Shown here: piece by piece, positions 61,309 through 64,000 of the stretch
Position numbering within the stretch: position 1 is the first letter of the stretch
Layout: each line of letters starts with the position of its first letter
Assembly (NCBI GenBank): GCA_034509425.1
Contig: JAVTVJ010000994.1
Coordinates: forward strand, 186,001 to 250,000
DNA: 64,000 bases
Source of the DNA: Eopsaltria australis
Lineage: Eukaryota; Chordata; Aves; Passeriformes; Petroicidae
Reading direction: 5' to 3'
Translations under genes and position numbers: made by a program
Notes under the pieces: model-generated
What the model saw: only the letters and a program-made list of their open reading frames with translations
What the model was told of the DNA's origin: nothing
Databases searched by the model: none

Positions 61309-62624
61309 TAATGTTAGAAAGTTTCCCTCTGCTCCCCATGGCCAGAGCAACCCCAGGACCAGGAAGATGCAGCAGGATGGAACAGTCAGTGCTTCCAGAC
61401 TGGAGACACATCAAAAATATGGTTTCAGCCTTCAAGGGGAGAGCTTTAACCATGCTGAACACTTGGACAGATGCTCAGTGAGACTTTGCATGCAATGCCC
61501 TGGGATGGGCCAGACCTCAGGAAACTGCATGGCAGCACTGAAAACACAGCTGGCAGTGCCACGAGGGCAGGATCCTGCTCCAAAATCAGAGCCCTTGGAG
61601 TTTTTCCACGCCCCAAAAAATGCCTTTCTTTATTTTATCCAACAGCCCCGACCTGGCTGCAGCCCCCACATTCTGTCCACAGCCCCAGAGCCACATTCCC
61701 CATATCCAGCGCAGACTCTGCCGGCAGCAGCCTCTCCCCAGGACCGGCCTTCCCGAGAATTATCTCCAAAACCTGCCACAAATCCCCGATTTCCAGACTC
61801 CCCCGTAACTCTGCCGCAGCGCAGCAGGACTCGCTCAGGGCAGTTCCACGTTATGTCCCTATAAAAGTTTCCTGGGGCCGTAAGAGCCGCGGTGACAAAC
61901 ACAGCCCATGCTCACGGCTCAAGCGGCTCCCTCCGTCCCCAGAGCTCCTCGGAGCAGCTTTCCTGATGGGATAATCGCTGGGATTGCGGTGGTTCCTTAC
62001 ATCTTCCCAAAGTGGGCTGATGCGGACACGGCTGAGATAAGGAGCGCTGCACTCGGAGCGAGCTGGGCTGGGGAAGCAGCTCCCAGCGGGGCTTTCCTGG
62101 GATTAATCCCAATTACCAGCCGCTCCAGCCCCTCCGAGGAGGGGTCCTGCCGGCAGCAGCAGCACCGGACCCCGCGGCGATTTGTAGCTCTTTGGCGTGT
62201 ATCTAAACCCGCCAGGAATGGCTCTTTTTGATAACACTGCTGGGAGCCGGCCGAGGAAATGAGCTGCAGAACAAAAGCTCGGAGCTTATCGAGCCTAGAG
62301 CCATCACATTTCCGCTGGTTTCACATCAAAAACTCCATTTGCATTTGTAATTGCACTTGAGGAAAACTGATCAGAATTCCCATTAAATGGTTTTTAGTTA
62401 AAAGGCGTCGTTCTGGCAGGTTTTGAGCCGGGCTGCGGGCAGTGCCCAGCCAGGGGTTCCTCTGATGCCACATGAGGTCTGTCACCAGCCCGGGACCGGC
62501 GGCAGCTCCGAGGGCTCCATCCACCCTGTGTGACAAACCTGGGCGTGTGACAGCTCTGAGCCACGCTGCTCTGGCAGCACGGGCTTGGGACAAGGCTGGG
62601 CTGGGATAAGTCGGGCACCAGAGC
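61309..62624. other. flank between CR1 tails, no gene seen
   Basis: 1.3 kb of mixed sequence, moderately CpG-rich at about 61820-62180. No exon is recognised. Confidence 0.5.
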
Positions 62625-62778
62625 AGCTGTGTCTGCCCCTGGATCCCTGGAAGTGTCCCAGGCCAGGCTGGAGAGAGCTTGGAGCTGTCTGGGACAGTGG
62701 AAGGTATCCCTGCCATGGCAGGGGAGTCACTGATGGGCTCAAAGGTCCCTCCCAACCCAAACCAGGACGGGATTCTGT
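62625..62778 (+). mobile_element. CR1 3' tail fragment
   Basis: Sense: 'cccctggatccctggaagtg', 'ctgccatggcaggggagtca', then tcccaacccaaaccaggacg and gattctgta. Confidence 0.88.
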
Positions 62779-63244
62779 ACTGCTCTAAATTCCTGGACAC
62801 AATTCCCATCTAACCCCCAACCCCCGCGTGTCCAAGGCCAGCCCCACCCTGGGTGTGGGAGCCCCTCGGGCACCCCCAACCCCCAGGGAGCCCCCGAGGA
62901 GCTCTGCTCTTGCAATATGAAATAAATCATCTCTTGATCCAACGGAAAAGAATCAATGCTGGGACGCAGCCCGGAGCTCTCCGTGTCTGACACGGGGGGT
63001 GGGATTCATCGGGAGCCCAATCCAATTAATGGGCCCAATTAATGGGCCGCTTGTCCCCGTGCAGAGAACACCCCCCTCCACGGTGCCTGCTGGCCATTAG
63101 CTGCTGAATCACTGCTCCAAAGCAGGTAATTTAATTTTCCCATGCTATCTATTCCATTTCTCAGCTAACTGCAAGCCGGTGTCTCACATGAAGGGCTCCA
63201 GAAGTCACCATTATATTAATGTATCGTGCTACACTGAGCACTTA

Positions 63245-63296
63245 ATGGTCTTTAAGGTCCCTTCCAGCTCAAGCCACTCTGTGATTCTGTGATTAA
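63245..63296 (+). mobile_element. CR1 3' terminus fragment
   Basis: Sense 52-bp end: tctttaaggtcccttccagc then 'ccactctgtgattctgtgat', with the ATTCTGTG tail typical of CR1. Confidence 0.8.
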
Positions 63297-64000
63297 ATAT
63301 GATTAAAACACTCAGAGCTGCACAGTACAAGAGGGTTTTCTGTTTTATTCCCCTCGGGAGCCCCTGACACAGTATCCAGTCACTGAGCATCCATCCCAGG
63401 CCCAGAGCACCCCCAGGCATTCAGGGCTGTTGTGCCAGCTCGTGGCCAAGAAAAGCTTTTCCCTTCTGCCGTGCTCGTGTTCTACACTGTGCATACACAA
63501 AATGCAGATTTTTGCCTGTCACCTGATGGATAAATGTGTTCCAAATAAAGCTCAGCCCAAGCTGTGTTCTTCCAGCTTGGCTGTGCTTGTCGAATAGTAG
63601 ATTTTAGGCAATTATGTACATTGCAGTGTTATCCACACGCGTCAGATCTCACCCGAGCGTTGCTTGTAACAGCTTAAAGCTCTAAATTAGCTCGTGTAGG
63701 GAAATGCTGCCGAGGTGTTGAGTTTGGCTCTGGATAACAAACACACAGCTCCGAGCTGCCCTGATCTGGGACTCACTGCAGCAGATGGGGGAGCAATTAT
63801 GGAGCAGCAACTTCTGATTCTTTGAGATTTACTGGCAGAGGGTCAGAACAAAGACCAGCTACAGCAGACTGTGCTGTTTGGGAAATTCTCTGCCAATGAA
63901 TGCCCCTTCAGGAAACTTCCTCCTCTCCTGGGAACCCTCAGTTTTCACCTCCTCCTCCAGCCGATTGAGGGACTTGGCCTCTCTGTGAGCGACTCAGTGA
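63297..64000. other. right-edge flank, no gene seen
   Basis: AT-richer unique sequence. No feature is recognised. Confidence 0.5.

Overview
The window is vertebrate nuclear DNA, almost certainly from a bird. Two spliced genes can be rebuilt exon by exon. The non-coding DNA carries about thirty 5'-truncated CR1-type LINE tails, the dominant avian retroposon, plus many GC-rich minisatellites. The look of the CR1 tails and minisatellites would fit a songbird, but that finer placement is inference.

Layout: 1-7.2 kb is upstream flank of SSR3 with no gene I can support. At 7.3-7.9 kb is a CpG-rich promoter and the first exon of SSR3 (TRAP gamma subunit, + strand). Its five coding exons lie between 7729 and 10671 and give a 187-aa protein, with poly(A) signals up to about 11282. 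From 11.3 to 14.56 kb is a short spacer between convergent genes; 1.25 kb of it is a 52-copy minisatellite. From 14.58 to 57.54 kb is KCNAB1 (voltage-gated K+ channel beta-1 subunit, - strand), with 14 coding exons giving a 400-aa protein of the Kv-beta-1.1 type. All four catalytic-tetrad residues of the aldo-keto reductase fold are present and the splice phases are consistent throughout. Intron 1 (19.6 kb) holds several minisatellites and an isolated CpG island with promoter-like signals on both strands (about 54.0-54.55 kb). From 57.54 to 58.3 kb is the CpG-rich Kv-beta-1.1 promoter region. The rest, to 64 kb, is upstream flank or possibly intron of longer KCNAB1 transcripts whose first exons are not visible here.

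The two genes do not form a pathway. SSR3 is a general endoplasmic-reticulum translocon component and KCNAB1 is a neuronal channel modulator. Their tail-to-tail neighbourhood matches the order KCNAB1-SSR3 that I recall from human 3q25.

I do not see an undescribed coding system. The unexplained structure is non-coding: (a) a 45-fold CAGCTG E-box minisatellite between the two poly(A) sites; (b) an intron-3 array in which each unit carries a TCF/LEF-like ATCAAAG core; (c) a hairpin-forming CpG-rich array in intron 1 that shares an 11-bp core with (a); (d) the orphan CpG island at 54 kb with a TATA box in KCNAB1 orientation; and (e) a diverged duplication in intron 8. All functional readings of these are hypotheses.
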